Source: an uncultured Oleispira sp. (GTDB lineage Bacteria; Pseudomonadota; Gammaproteobacteria; Pseudomonadales; Oceanobacteraceae). Taken from it: a DNA stretch of 45,064 nucleotides. The notes beneath the pieces are model-generated. The model saw only the letters and a list, made by a program, of their open reading frames with translations, did not search any database and had not been told where the DNA came from. Position numbers and translations under genes: made by a program. Within the stretch, counting starts at the first letter, position 1; each line of letters begins with the position of its first letter. The stretch covers positions 1 through 45,064 of the forward strand of contig CAJVZR010000032.1 in assembly GCA_913019965.1 (NCBI GenBank). Reading direction: 5' to 3'. Positions 16,756-25,265 of this stretch are shown here, piece by piece.

Positions 16756-17676
16756 TTAATCAAACGTTGTTGAAGTTAAGAAGTGCATAAAATCAGTGAC
16801 GCTCGTCAATGGAGTCTCTTCCATGGGCAAGTGACCAACATCAGCATAGGTGATTAGTGATGAGTATTTAATATCTCGATTAAAATCAGACGCTCGATCT
16901 ACTGGGAAATAACGATCTTCTTCCCCCCATAAGACCAGTGTCGGTACGGAGATATTTTTTATTTCAAGGCTATCAGTATCTAATTTCGCTTTAACTCGTT
17001 TTGGAAATGCATCCATATTACCTGGATAATGGGCCAGATCGTAATATCGATCTATGAGTTTGTCATCAACAAGCTGGGCATCAAAATAAATCTCTTTTAA
17101 GCCGATATCGAACATAAAGCGTGGGGATAAGTTAGCTACCAATGAGTCAAATAATGGCCATTGTGCCAATTGAATAGCGGGTGGCCAGCTTTCTTGTGGA
17201 TAACCTAAAGAGTTGATTAAGGTTAAGCTCTTAACCTGCTCTGGATACTGTAAGCTGTATTCCCAACTAATTCGCCCACCTAATGAGCTACCGACTAGGT
17301 GCACTTTATCTAATGCTAACTTCTGCATAAAGTTATTAATAAAATCGACGTCATTATTAACTTCATATTGATCCAGCGGATCTGGGCCAGTTAAGCCAAA
17401 GCCAGGTAAATCAAGGCGTATAACTCGGTAGTGTTTCTTTAGGTGATGACTCCATTGGTCCCAAGTGTGTAATGATGATGCCGTTCCATGCAGTAAAATA
17501 ACCACGTCTCCTTGGCCTTCATCACGATAATGTACCTGCATATCTCGGATATCGATGAACTGTGATTCGTCATTGGCATATTCTTGCACCAGTGATAGCT
17601 TATCGGGCTGATTTGAACAAGCTGACATGAAAGCGCTAAAGAAAAATAGAATAAACAATATTTTTGCTGGTCGCAT
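16756..17676 (-). CDS. Lipoprotein alpha/beta hydrolase
   Basis: The protein has 306 residues from the chosen start. The signal peptide ends in a lipobox (AFMSAC). The alpha/beta-hydrolase fold begins with VVILLHGTASSLHTWDQW (oxyanion hole HGT), followed by RLDLPGFGLT. The nucleophile elbow is GSSLGG, with Ser in the G-x-S-x-G-like context VGSSLGGR. LVLWGEEDRYFP gives the acid region, and DVGHLPMEETP the catalytic His. Esterase, lipase or lactonase activity outside the inner membrane is plausible. An upstream in-frame ATG at 17775 would place 33 residues before the signal peptide, so I start at 17676. It is divergent from an AraC gene. Confidence 0.87.
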   Translation of the reverse strand: MRPAKILFILFFFSAFMSACSNQPDKLSLVQEYANDESQFIDIRDMQVHYRDEGQGDVVILLHGTASSLHTWDQWSHHLKKHYRVIRLDLPGFGLTGPDPLDQYEVNNDVDFINNFMQKLALDKVHLVGSSLGGRISWEYSLQYPEQVKSLTLINSLGYPQESWPPAIQLAQWPLFDSLVANLSPRFMFDIGLKEIYFDAQLVDDKLIDRYYDLAHYPGNMDAFPKRVKAKLDTDSLEIKNISVPTLVLWGEEDRYFPVDRASDFNRDIKYSSLITYADVGHLPMEETPLTSVTDFMHFLTSTTFD

Positions 17677-17839
17677 GTGGTAACTATCTCTTAAAGTGTG
17701 GTTAGTTGAATAATATCGGTGAGTCACTATTGCTGCGATGTGATTACGTTGCATCATAGGGTCTATTGGTAACACAAGACCTGGAAGTGCCAGTTATAGA
17801 AGCATAAGTAGTATTAAGGTTAGATTTAATGGGATTATT

Positions 17840-18874
17840 TTGACGAAAATAGATTTAAATACGGTCTCTTCCTCTGCGCTATTAGATTTGCTGGATTCTT
17901 GTGATGCCTTTGGTATAGAGCATCATGAATCGCCACGACTAGAGCGAGAGTTTTTGTTAAACCCTTTGCAGCGTATTGATGAAAGTCAGTTAATTACTTT
18001 ATGGAATGAGATTGTCCGAAATACCCCTGTCCCCCATATTGGCTTGTCGATCGGCCAGCGAATTAATCCACAGGCAAAAGGATTATTGGCTAGTTGGATT
18101 AGCCAGTGTGAAACTTTAGGGGAGGCAATATTAATCTTTCAACAGCACATTAGTTTGATGTCTCCTTCAGAGGCATGGCTGATCAATAAGGTTAAAAGTT
18201 CAGAACAGCAAGCTTATATACAACTTGTATTCAGCCTCGAAGATCATAAAAATTATCCGGTTGCCGCGATTGAACGTAGTATGAGCGCACTAGTGGCTTG
18301 GGGGCAGGTCTTAACTGGAGAGTCCCTTCAGCCTGATAAGGTAACATTTAACTTTTCGGCACCTAGCTATGTCGATCAGTATGAATCAATATTTGGCGCT
18401 GCAGTTGAATTTTCTTGTGCAGAAAACAGTCTATTATTTCCTGCTGATGTTTTTGAATTAGCGATTAAGAGCGCGAATCCGCTATTAAAAGAAATGATAC
18501 AGGTTAAAGCCAAAGAAGCCTTTAATGCGCTCGATGAAGACTTATCGATGAGCAATAAAGTACGAACGCTAATAGAGACTTACTTGGTAGATAAAAAAGC
18601 GAGCATAGATTATATCAGCCAAATATTGTGCATGAGCCGTCAAACTGTCTATCGACGCTTGAAACAAGAAGGTACAGATTTTAAAACGTTGCTAAATGAA
18701 GTGCGGAAAGATAAATCAGTGATCTTACTTCTTGAAAATAACGCCAATTTAGAATACGTCAGCTTAAGCCTAGGCTTTAATGATACGAGTAGTTTTTACA
18801 AAGCATTTCAGCGTTGGTATGAGATGAGCCCAGCGGAATATCTGATCAAGCACGCTAACTCGCCCTCTGTATAA
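17840..18874 (+). CDS. AraC-family regulator with Arabinose_bd-type N-terminus
   Basis: A 344-residue protein. The N-terminal region (about 20-205: PLQRIDESQLITLWNEIVRN, then PHIGLSIGQR) is the domain found in AraC regulators such as OruR/ArgR-like and lipase regulators. The C-terminal double helix-turn-helix carries SIDYISQILCMSRQTVYRRLKQEG and LGFNDTSSFYKAFQRWYEMSPAEY. It appears to use a TTG start, with GGGA five bases upstream and no in-frame ATG before it. It is divergent from the lipoprotein hydrolase, which it probably controls. Confidence 0.88.
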   Translation: MTKIDLNTVSSSALLDLLDSCDAFGIEHHESPRLEREFLLNPLQRIDESQLITLWNEIVRNTPVPHIGLSIGQRINPQAKGLLASWISQCETLGEAILIFQQHISLMSPSEAWLINKVKSSEQQAYIQLVFSLEDHKNYPVAAIERSMSALVAWGQVLTGESLQPDKVTFNFSAPSYVDQYESIFGAAVEFSCAENSLLFPADVFELAIKSANPLLKEMIQVKAKEAFNALDEDLSMSNKVRTLIETYLVDKKASIDYISQILCMSRQTVYRRLKQEGTDFKTLLNEVRKDKSVILLLENNANLEYVSLSLGFNDTSSFYKAFQRWYEMSPAEYLIKHANSPSV

Positions 18875-18884
18875 GAGGGCGAGT
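18858..18884. terminator. Bidirectional terminator with stop codon in its loop
   Basis: A 10-bp perfect GC-rich stem (ACTCGCCCTC at 18858-18867 with GAGGGCGAGT at 18875-18884) has a 7-base loop that contains the TAA of the AraC gene. ATTTGTTG follows on the plus strand. It also lies 11 bases after the last codon of the minus-strand Cfa-like gene and so may serve both. Confidence 0.75.
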
Positions 18885-18894
18885 ATTTGTTGAA

Positions 18895-20181
18895 CTAGTT
18901 ATAGTATTCAACTTTAGCGTTAGGTTTGGCAAATACGAGGTGGTTTACCCCAATTGATCTTTCAGCAAAGCCGCCTTCACAGTAGCTCAGATAGAACTGC
19001 CACATACGCTTGAAATCATCACTATATCCCAAGTCAGAGACTTGCTCTGATTTAGCATTGAAAACTTCATGCCACTTCTTCAGTGTGCGAGCATAATGGT
19101 GGCCAAAATCTTGTGCTTGTATCAAACTGAAATCACTTGCCTTTGTGCTGGCACTGACCAAGGCTGTAACCGATGGAATACAGCTGCCTGGGAAAATATA
19201 GCGCTGAATAAAATCAACATCTTTACGGGCTTGATCATAACGTTGATCTGCAATAGTGATTGCTTGAATTAAGGCGATCCCTTCGGGCTTTAATAATGAA
19301 CTGCAATGTGCAAAGAAGGTATCATAGAACTTCCAACCCACAGCTTCGATCATTTCGATAGAGACTAATTTATCAAACTGACCCGCATAATTCTTTTGTA
19401 AATCACGGTAGTCTTCTAACAGGAGCGTGATCTTATCTTCCAGTCCTGCTTCTTTAATGCGCTCTTCTGCAAGGTTGTACTGCTGCTGGGATATCGTTGT
19501 CGTTGTTATATGGCAGCCATAGTTTTTCGCAGCATAGATGGCAAAGCCCCCCCAGCCAGTACCAATTTCAACCACATGATCTTGCTCATTTAGGCTCAAT
19601 TTCTCACAGATAATTTTGAGTTTATTCAGTGATGCTTCTTCCATGGTCGATTCGGCTGTGGGGAATATTCCCGATGAATACATCATGGTGGGGTCTAAGA
19701 ATAATTCGAATAGGTCATTGCCTAAATCATAATGCGCGGCGATATTGCGTCGTGAGCCTTTTTCAGAGTTACTATTAAAGTAATGAAAGGCTTTAAGTAG
19801 GGGTTTTGATAGAGAAGCAAGACCTCCCTCCATTTGATCGAGTATATCGAGATTAGAGACCATGACGCGTACCAGCTTGGTCAGGTCAGGAGAGCTCCAA
19901 TCTCCGGTCATAAACGATTCAGCGGCACCAATACTGCCAGCGGTCATAATCTCGCTATAACAACTTGGATCTTTAATGACTAGACTCGCACAGATATTGG
20001 CTTCGGTTTCATCTTGTCCAAATACCGTCGTATCATCGCCTTCTACAATTTTTAAGCAGCCTGTGTGCAGCTTAGTTAGCTGCTTGTGTACAAGGTACCT
20101 GGCAAGCACGGACATTTTACTGCTTGGTAAAAAGGATTTCTTTGTTTTGTTTTCAATATTAACAACGGATTGCGTATTCAT
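18895..20181 (-). CDS. cfa: Cyclopropane-fatty-acyl-phospholipid synthase-family methyltransferase
   Basis: A 428-residue S-adenosylmethionine-dependent methyltransferase acting on the double bond of unsaturated acyl chains in membrane phospholipids. An N-terminal lipid-binding part (about 1-125) precedes the catalytic domain. Landmarks are YDLGNDLFELFLD, MMYSSGIF, the SAM loop VVEIGTGWGGFAIYAAKNYG, VSIEMIEAVG and RYIFPGSCIPS. It is the last gene of a packed minus-strand set led by the gene at 26322. AGGAG stands before its ATG. Members of this branch adjacent to DUF1365 and an FAD amine-oxidase-like gene are common in light/ECF-controlled clusters. The product could be a cyclopropane or another methylated fatty acid, which sequence alone cannot settle. 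Confidence 0.9.
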   Translation of the reverse strand: MNTQSVVNIENKTKKSFLPSSKMSVLARYLVHKQLTKLHTGCLKIVEGDDTTVFGQDETEANICASLVIKDPSCYSEIMTAGSIGAAESFMTGDWSSPDLTKLVRVMVSNLDILDQMEGGLASLSKPLLKAFHYFNSNSEKGSRRNIAAHYDLGNDLFELFLDPTMMYSSGIFPTAESTMEEASLNKLKIICEKLSLNEQDHVVEIGTGWGGFAIYAAKNYGCHITTTTISQQQYNLAEERIKEAGLEDKITLLLEDYRDLQKNYAGQFDKLVSIEMIEAVGWKFYDTFFAHCSSLLKPEGIALIQAITIADQRYDQARKDVDFIQRYIFPGSCIPSVTALVSASTKASDFSLIQAQDFGHHYARTLKKWHEVFNAKSEQVSDLGYSDDFKRMWQFYLSYCEGGFAERSIGVNHLVFAKPNAKVEYYN

Positions 20182-20199
20182 GATTATTCTCCTAAATAA

Positions 20200-21003
20200 T
20201 TATACTTGTTTGCTGCTTGGGTGGTCGTAAAAAGGAGAGCGCTTTAACCACAATTTCAACGCATTCCAATAAATCCCTATCACCACCTTAGCGGTCATAA
20301 AAGGAAATCGAACCAAGGTTTTCGCTAGGTTTTTAAGTAGAGGTTTTCTATCCAAAACTAGGGTGGCATCAAAATGTTTACTGCCATGGTCATCTTGAGT
20401 GCTGTCCATATAGTTATCCATATGAACGTGCAAATCCGTATCAACTTCTGAAAATGCCCAGCGGTATTCCATCTCCATCGGATTAAAAGGAGAAACATGA
20501 AATTTTTTATGGAAGTCGAAGATATGTTTACTCTTTCCCTTAGATTGATAGGCCATGTCATTTTGACTTAGACCAATCGGTAATACATAACTGTGCTTTT
20601 CATCCCAAGGGGTATTGGTGATTTCGGAGACAATCGCAATCAGCTCTTCATGCTGGTTAAAGCAGTAATAGAAGGTAACCGGGTTGAAGCTGATACCAAA
20701 ATAGCGGACATTGGTGAGCATTCTAACAGACTGAATATCGTTTCTTAGTTTGGGCACTTCTTCAGCGGCTCTGTTAATAACGGCTGTTTTTAAGTCTTCT
20801 ATATTAGGGTTTAAATAATCATTCCGAGAAAATGACGAAACATTAAATTTCCCCGCAGTGAAATACCAACGCTTTTTTAGCAATATCGGCAGTTCATCAA
20901 GATCTAAATACATCATAAATAGAGGGTAATTTAATTTATGCGTAACAGGTTTGAATCTTCTATGGCGAATAGTACCTGTGTAAATAGCGCTATGTCTTAT
21001 CAT
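20200..21003 (-). CDS. DUF1365 family protein
   Basis: A 267-residue protein matching DUF1365 throughout: [20 protein letters not shown] near the start, [28 protein letters not shown], and [18 protein letters not shown]. The function of the family is not established. It is consistently found between an FAD-dependent amine-oxidase-like gene and a cfa-like gene, which points to a part in fatty-acid or phospholipid modification. Here it lies 9 bases after the FAD gene and 18 bases before the Cfa-like gene, so the three are surely cotranscribed. Confidence 0.9.
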   Translation of the reverse strand: MIRHSAIYTGTIRHRRFKPVTHKLNYPLFMMYLDLDELPILLKKRWYFTAGKFNVSSFSRNDYLNPNIEDLKTAVINRAAEEVPKLRNDIQSVRMLTNVRYFGISFNPVTFYYCFNQHEELIAIVSEITNTPWDEKHSYVLPIGLSQNDMAYQSKGKSKHIFDFHKKFHVSPFNPMEMEYRWAFSEVDTDLHVHMDNYMDSTQDDHGSKHFDATLVLDRKPLLKNLAKTLVRFPFMTAKVVIGIYWNALKLWLKRSPFYDHPSSKQV

Positions 21004-21012
21004 AATCTATGC

Positions 21013-22293
21013 CTAAAGCTCTATGTCGAAGGCTTTGGCAACCCGTAATGCGCTATTTACCCCATCTTCATGAAAGCCATTGAACCAATAAGCTCCACAG
21101 AAGTGAGTACGGTTTTTATCACTAATCTCATGATGTCTTTGCTGTGCTGCAACCCCATCCATGGTAAATACGGGGTGGGCATAGTTGTATTTATCAATGA
21201 TCTTACCTGGCGCAATTTCCGCGGTTCGATTAAGTGTCACCATGAAATCATCCGGTGCGTCATCAAAGTTCTGCAAGGTATTCATGTGATAGGTCACCAT
21301 GGCATACTCACTTAGGCGTTGCGGAATATGATAGTTCCAAGCGGCCCATGCCAATTTATTTTTTGGCATTAACCTTCTATCAGTGTGTAGTACGACTTCA
21401 TTTTCTTGATAGGGGATAGCACCTAGGATTTCGTTTTCTTGCTCCGTAGGTTCATCTAAAATTCCTAGCGCTTGGTTGCTGTGGCAAGCAAATACGACTT
21501 GATCAAAATGATGCTCTTCGCCAGAAAAAGTAGTGAGAATAATACCGCATTCCGAACGAGCTACACTAGATACAGGCGTATTTAAATGAATGTTATCCTT
21601 AAATGATTTTATTAAAGGCTCAATATAAGATTCAGAGCCATTACTAATGACTCGCCATTGGGGTCTATCATCAACACTCAGCATGCCGTGGTTGTTAAAG
21701 AATTTAAGAAAAAAACGAATTGGAAAGTCCATCATAACGTCTACAGAAGCAGACCAGATGGCGGCGCCCATGGGCACTAAATAATGATTTACAAAACGAT
21801 CGCTATAGCCATGCTCTTTGACAAAATCACCTAAAGATTGGTTTTCAGGTACTGAGTTTGTTGAAAGCATTTCCACGGTTTGCTTATTGAAACGTAAGAT
21901 ATCTTTAATCATGAACCAAAAAGAGGGCTTAAAAATATTCTTACGCTGAGCAAATAAACTATTAAAGCTAGTACCATTGTATTCAAGCCCGGTATTTTCG
22001 TCTCTGACACTGAAGCTCATATCGGATTCTTCGCTCTTGACTCCGATTTGATCCATTAGCTTGATAAAGTTGGGGTAAGTCCAATCATTAAAAACAATAA
22101 ATCCCGTATTTACTGGATACTTCTTACTGCCCGATTGGACGAGCTTAGTATGGGTATGACCACCTAAATAGCTACCTGCTTCAAATAAAGTAACATCATG
22201 CTCTCTGTTTAATAAGTAGGCCGATAATAGACCAGATATTCCAGCGCCAATAATGGCTATTTTTTCTCTTTTTTTTGTATTTTCAGTATTCAT
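21013..22293 (-). CDS. FAD/NAD(P)-binding amine-oxidase-like oxidoreductase
   Basis: The protein has 426 residues from the chosen ATG. The N-terminal dinucleotide fold reads IAIIGAGISGLLSAYLL (about residue 10), with the following acidic residue in VTLFEAGSYLGGHTHT. The segment NTGFIVFNDWTYPNFIKLM is characteristic of the subgroup that accompanies DUF1365 and Cfa proteins. It resembles phytoene-desaturase/protoporphyrinogen-oxidase folds, so oxidation or desaturation of a lipid is more likely than amine oxidation. A GTG at 22302 is in frame, but GGTGA six bases before 22293 favours the ATG. Its neighbours imply that it acts on the same acyl chains as the methyltransferase. Confidence 0.87.
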   Translation of the reverse strand: MNTENTKKREKIAIIGAGISGLLSAYLLNREHDVTLFEAGSYLGGHTHTKLVQSGSKKYPVNTGFIVFNDWTYPNFIKLMDQIGVKSEESDMSFSVRDENTGLEYNGTSFNSLFAQRKNIFKPSFWFMIKDILRFNKQTVEMLSTNSVPENQSLGDFVKEHGYSDRFVNHYLVPMGAAIWSASVDVMMDFPIRFFLKFFNNHGMLSVDDRPQWRVISNGSESYIEPLIKSFKDNIHLNTPVSSVARSECGIILTTFSGEEHHFDQVVFACHSNQALGILDEPTEQENEILGAIPYQENEVVLHTDRRLMPKNKLAWAAWNYHIPQRLSEYAMVTYHMNTLQNFDDAPDDFMVTLNRTAEIAPGKIIDKYNYAHPVFTMDGVAAQQRHHEISDKNRTHFCGAYWFNGFHEDGVNSALRVAKAFDIEL

Positions 22294-22314
22294 CGTATTC
22301 ACCAGGTATCTGTT

Positions 22315-22836
22315 CTAGGCCATTCTGTTTTTAAGAAATAATATAATGCGTTTTAATAATGGAATATGTTCATAAAGTAATGAGCCGGCATCAAAATAAT
22401 CTCTATGCTTAATGATTTTGTTATCTTCAAAAATTAATTCACTTGCACCTTTGACGACTATGTTTTTACCTTGATTTAATTTCGGATGTTTATAAGTCAT
22501 TTCCCAGGTGATCATGGCACTTTCATCATCATGCCATTGATTGATGAAATTAAATTGAATAAAGTTTACATTTGAATATAGGTTATCAAAGTAGTCATAA
22601 AGGCTTTTAATGCCGTCTATTGAATGGAAACAATCTTGAAAGTGAATGTTATCTCCATAAACCGACTTGATTAGATCTAGAGTAATATTTTCTCTGTTCA
22701 TCAGATTATATAAACGCTTAAAACCGTCTATATTGTTAGCTATAGTATTTTCAGCCATTTTCATATTGCTTTGATTAGAACTTTGAGTAGAGCTTTGAGT
22801 AGAGCTTTGAGTAGAGCTTTGATTAGTTACGGTCAT
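22315..22836 (-). CDS. NTF2/SnoaL-like protein with repeat-expanded N-terminus
   Basis: A 173-residue protein. The core (about 30-150) has the NTF2-like cone fold pattern: a helix FKRLYNLMNRENITLDLIKSVYGDNIHFQD, then GIKSLYDYFDNLYSNV, then strands ending IIKHRDYFDAGSLLYEHIPLLKRI. The family includes small hydrolases and isomerases as well as non-catalytic members. The first 25 residues are a low-complexity QSST repeat coded by a 12-bp minisatellite. GGAGGG eight bases upstream fixes the ATG at 22836, which overlaps the end of the desaturase gene by 14 bases, so the two are translationally coupled. Confidence 0.8.
   Translation of the reverse strand: MTVTNQSSTQSSTQSSTQSSNQSNMKMAENTIANNIDGFKRLYNLMNRENITLDLIKSVYGDNIHFQDCFHSIDGIKSLYDYFDNLYSNVNFIQFNFINQWHDDESAMITWEMTYKHPKLNQGKNIVVKGASELIFEDNKIIKHRDYFDAGSLLYEHIPLLKRIILFLKNRMA
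22771..22830. repeat. 12-bp in-frame tandem repeat
   Basis: Unit TTGAGTAGAGCT occurs three times exactly (22783-22818), flanked by two degenerate units (22771-22782 and 22819-22830). On the minus strand it encodes QSST repeats at the N-terminus of the NTF2-like protein. Copy changes keep the reading frame. Confidence 0.93.
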
Positions 22837-23785
22837 TATCAATGCCCTCCAGAATGATTTTCTTAGGTACAGGTCTTAGATCGTAAACAATGCCGAACCA
22901 GCTAAGAAATTTCAGTATGTAGTAGGAAATATCAATCTCCCACCAGTAAAATCCTTGTCTTGCGGATATCGCATAGCGATGGTGATTGTTATGCCAACCC
23001 TCACCTAGAGTTAATATGGCAAGGTAAGGATTGTTTCTACTATCGTCTTTCGTTTCAAATCTACGCTTTCCCCATGTATGGCATAAAGAATTAATGGTGA
23101 AAGTTGCATGAGCGAGAGCAACAGTCGAAATAAAGAACCCCCAAATTAGCATTTGCCAACCGTTTGTATTCAGCGAAGGTTTAAAGGTATTTAACATCTC
23201 ACCTAGAATAAATAAGCTGGTTGCACATAGAAAAGGTACTAGGATATCGAAGCGGTTAATGAATCTTAGTTCGGGAAATTTTGCCCAATCTTTAATCACG
23301 CTGTAATCGGTTTTAAATGCTTCTTCACAGGTGAACCAGCCCATATGACTCCACCAAAAACCATTCTTAGGTGAGTGTAAGTCGTTTGCTTCGTCAGAAT
23401 GTATATGATGCTTTCTATGGTGAGAAGCCCACCATAGTGGCCCTCTTTGTGCCGCGCTGGCGCCAATTACGGCGAAGATAAATTGCCAAAAGCGGTTAGT
23501 CTTAAAACTTCTATGAGAAAAGTAGCGGTGATAAAATGCGGTGATAGCGAACATTCTTAGCCAAAACATGGCCAGGCATACGATGATTGCGACGGGACTC
23601 CAGCCAACCAAGAAAACACACAAGCAAGTCAGGTGAACGGCTAAAAAAGGAATAACTCGTTGCCAGTTTATTTTTCTGGGCTCCACTTTGATATCAGTGT
23701 TCTGGCTTGTTAGCTCTGAAAACGGCTCAGCTTCTGAATCAAACCAGCGGATGGTATTATTACCTAGCTGCTTTAAAGCATTCAT
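22823..23785 (-). CDS. Membrane fatty-acid desaturase, acyl-CoA delta-9 type
   Basis: A 320-residue integral membrane di-iron enzyme that puts a double bond into saturated acyl chains using O2. All three histidine boxes are present: HRYFSH (about residue 85), HHRKHH (about 120) and GEGWHNNHH (about 252). Two pairs of membrane helices lie between them. The start at 23785 is favoured by GGAG nine bases upstream. A longer frame to 23857 would overlap the photolyase gene by 50 bases. In this set it could supply the unsaturated chains that the Cfa-like methyltransferase needs. Confidence 0.9.
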   Translation of the reverse strand: MNALKQLGNNTIRWFDSEAEPFSELTSQNTDIKVEPRKINWQRVIPFLAVHLTCLCVFLVGWSPVAIIVCLAMFWLRMFAITAFYHRYFSHRSFKTNRFWQFIFAVIGASAAQRGPLWWASHHRKHHIHSDEANDLHSPKNGFWWSHMGWFTCEEAFKTDYSVIKDWAKFPELRFINRFDILVPFLCATSLFILGEMLNTFKPSLNTNGWQMLIWGFFISTVALAHATFTINSLCHTWGKRRFETKDDSRNNPYLAILTLGEGWHNNHHRYAISARQGFYWWEIDISYYILKFLSWFGIVYDLRPVPKKIILEGIDNDRN

Positions 23786-23807
23786 CTTATCGGTCTCCTT
23801 TTTTATT

Positions 23808-25265
23808 CTATTGCCGTTTAAGGTTTTTGAAATAACTTTTTGTACTATCTGCAGCAACTTTCAAATCAACAATTACTGTAGGGTAATTCAAGTGCTTGGC
23901 CAGTGTCTCACTAGGCTTGTGTATTGCTTTGCCTTCAATACTGGCTAGCTCTTTAACATACTTACGAACATAATCGCCATTTGGATCAAATCTTTCTGCT
24001 TGGCGGTACGGATTAAATATACGAAAGTAGGGAGCAGCATCAACCCCAGTACTGGCAGACCATTGCCAACCCCCATTATTGGAAGCTAAATCGGCATCAC
24101 ACAGCTTGCTATAAAAGTATCGCTCCCCTAAACGCCAGTCTATATGTAAGTGTTTAGTAAGGAACATCGCTACTACCATGCGTAGTCTATTATGCATCCA
24201 ACCGGTTTCATTCAACTGCCTCATTGCGGCGTCAATGATTGGAATGCCGGTTAAGCCGTTACACCAGTCATCAAAGGAAGGGCTTTTCACTAACCATGGT
24301 AAGTTTTCTGTTTCAACTTTAAAGGCCCTTCCTTTACTAATTCTAGGATAGGAAACCAATATATGGCGATAAAATTCACGCCAAACTAGCTCATTTACCC
24401 AGCACAATGCTCCTTCGTTGAGGGTCTCAATTGAATAAGCCCCTAGTGCCTCAGACTTACTTGACTGATCGCTATTAATAACCGCCTGTAAGCATTGGCG
24501 AGTCGTTACAACCCCTAGAGCAAGTAGGGTTGATAGCTGGCTGGTAGAATCTAAGCTAGGGATATCCCTTTCTAAATGATACTGCTCAACTTGTGTCTCG
24601 ACAAAATCGCTTAAATGTTCATGGGCCTCTATCTCACTGAATAGCCAAAGTGCTTTAAGTGGAATAGCAATCTGATAATTTTTGAGACAAGTTAAATCAG
24701 ATTTTACGGGAGCGATGTTTGATTTTGATGGTACGAGAGCCTGTGCTTTAGGCTTTGAGAATATAGGTCGCGCTTGTTGAGCAAATAAAGAATGCCATTT
24801 TTTTTTGAATGCGCCAAATACTTTATAGCACTCTCCTTGCCCGTTAGTGATTGACCCGGGTTCGATGATGCACTGTTCATGGAACCCATGAAGATTAATA
24901 TTGTGTTTAGTTAAGCCTGCTTCTACTGTATGAGTGAGCTTTAACTCATTGCAACCATATTCATGATTAAAGAATACGTCAGAGACCTTCCACTCAATAC
25001 AAGTATTGATTAGCATTTCTGCACTCGTGGCGAATGATTGTCCGTCAAAGATAATGAAAGGAACGTGAAGACGGGAAAGTGAGCTTTCTAATTGTCTTAA
25101 ATGCTCCATTATTAATTGCCGTTTTAGCTTTGACAATCCATGGTTGTCCCACTGTTCATCAGTAATGTAATAAACGGCAATGCAGTTTCCAGTGGCCATC
25201 GCCTTACTTAGTGCAGGGTTATCAAAAATGCGTAAATCATTTCGAAACCATACTAGGTTAGTCAT
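23808..25265 (-). CDS. phrB: Deoxyribodipyrimidine photolyase (class I CPD photolyase)
   Basis: A 485-residue light-driven DNA repair flavoenzyme. The N-terminal antenna domain begins NLVWFRNDLRIFDNPAL. The FAD and DNA-binding domain shows GIPIIDAAMRQLNETGWMHN, RMVVAMFLTKHLHIDWR, and WQWSASTGVDAAPYFRIFNP followed by FDPNGDYVRKYV, all diagnostic of class I photolyases. Its ATG at 25265 overlaps the stop of the upstream FAD oxidoreductase gene by eight bases, giving translational coupling (an ATG at 25271 is also possible). Photolyase is a typical member of ChrR/RpoE-type light or singlet-oxygen regulons. Confidence 0.94.
   Translation of the reverse strand: MTNLVWFRNDLRIFDNPALSKAMATGNCIAVYYITDEQWDNHGLSKLKRQLIMEHLRQLESSLSRLHVPFIIFDGQSFATSAEMLINTCIEWKVSDVFFNHEYGCNELKLTHTVEAGLTKHNINLHGFHEQCIIEPGSITNGQGECYKVFGAFKKKWHSLFAQQARPIFSKPKAQALVPSKSNIAPVKSDLTCLKNYQIAIPLKALWLFSEIEAHEHLSDFVETQVEQYHLERDIPSLDSTSQLSTLLALGVVTTRQCLQAVINSDQSSKSEALGAYSIETLNEGALCWVNELVWREFYRHILVSYPRISKGRAFKVETENLPWLVKSPSFDDWCNGLTGIPIIDAAMRQLNETGWMHNRLRMVVAMFLTKHLHIDWRLGERYFYSKLCDADLASNNGGWQWSASTGVDAAPYFRIFNPYRQAERFDPNGDYVRKYVKELASIEGKAIHKPSETLAKHLNYPTVIVDLKVAADSTKSYFKNLKRQ
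23961..23988 (-). promoter_or_regulatory. Possible internal ECF promoter inside the photolyase gene
   Basis: The minus strand reads TGATCC, 16 bases, CGTAAG, the best match in the window to the pattern seen in front of the two main operons. It would start transcripts about 170 bases before the desaturase ATG. The bases also encode the conserved photolyase motif FDPNGDYVRK, so the match may be imposed by the protein. Confidence 0.3.

Noticed and set aside
16747..16758. Shared terminator between tetR and the hydrolase gene
   Set aside because: The six bases between stops are AT-rich with only a weak inverted repeat, and no stable stem is seen.
24704..24889. Small gene within the photolyase region
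   Set aside because: Wholly inside the photolyase reading frame on the same strand, with no separate ribosome site or recognisable product.
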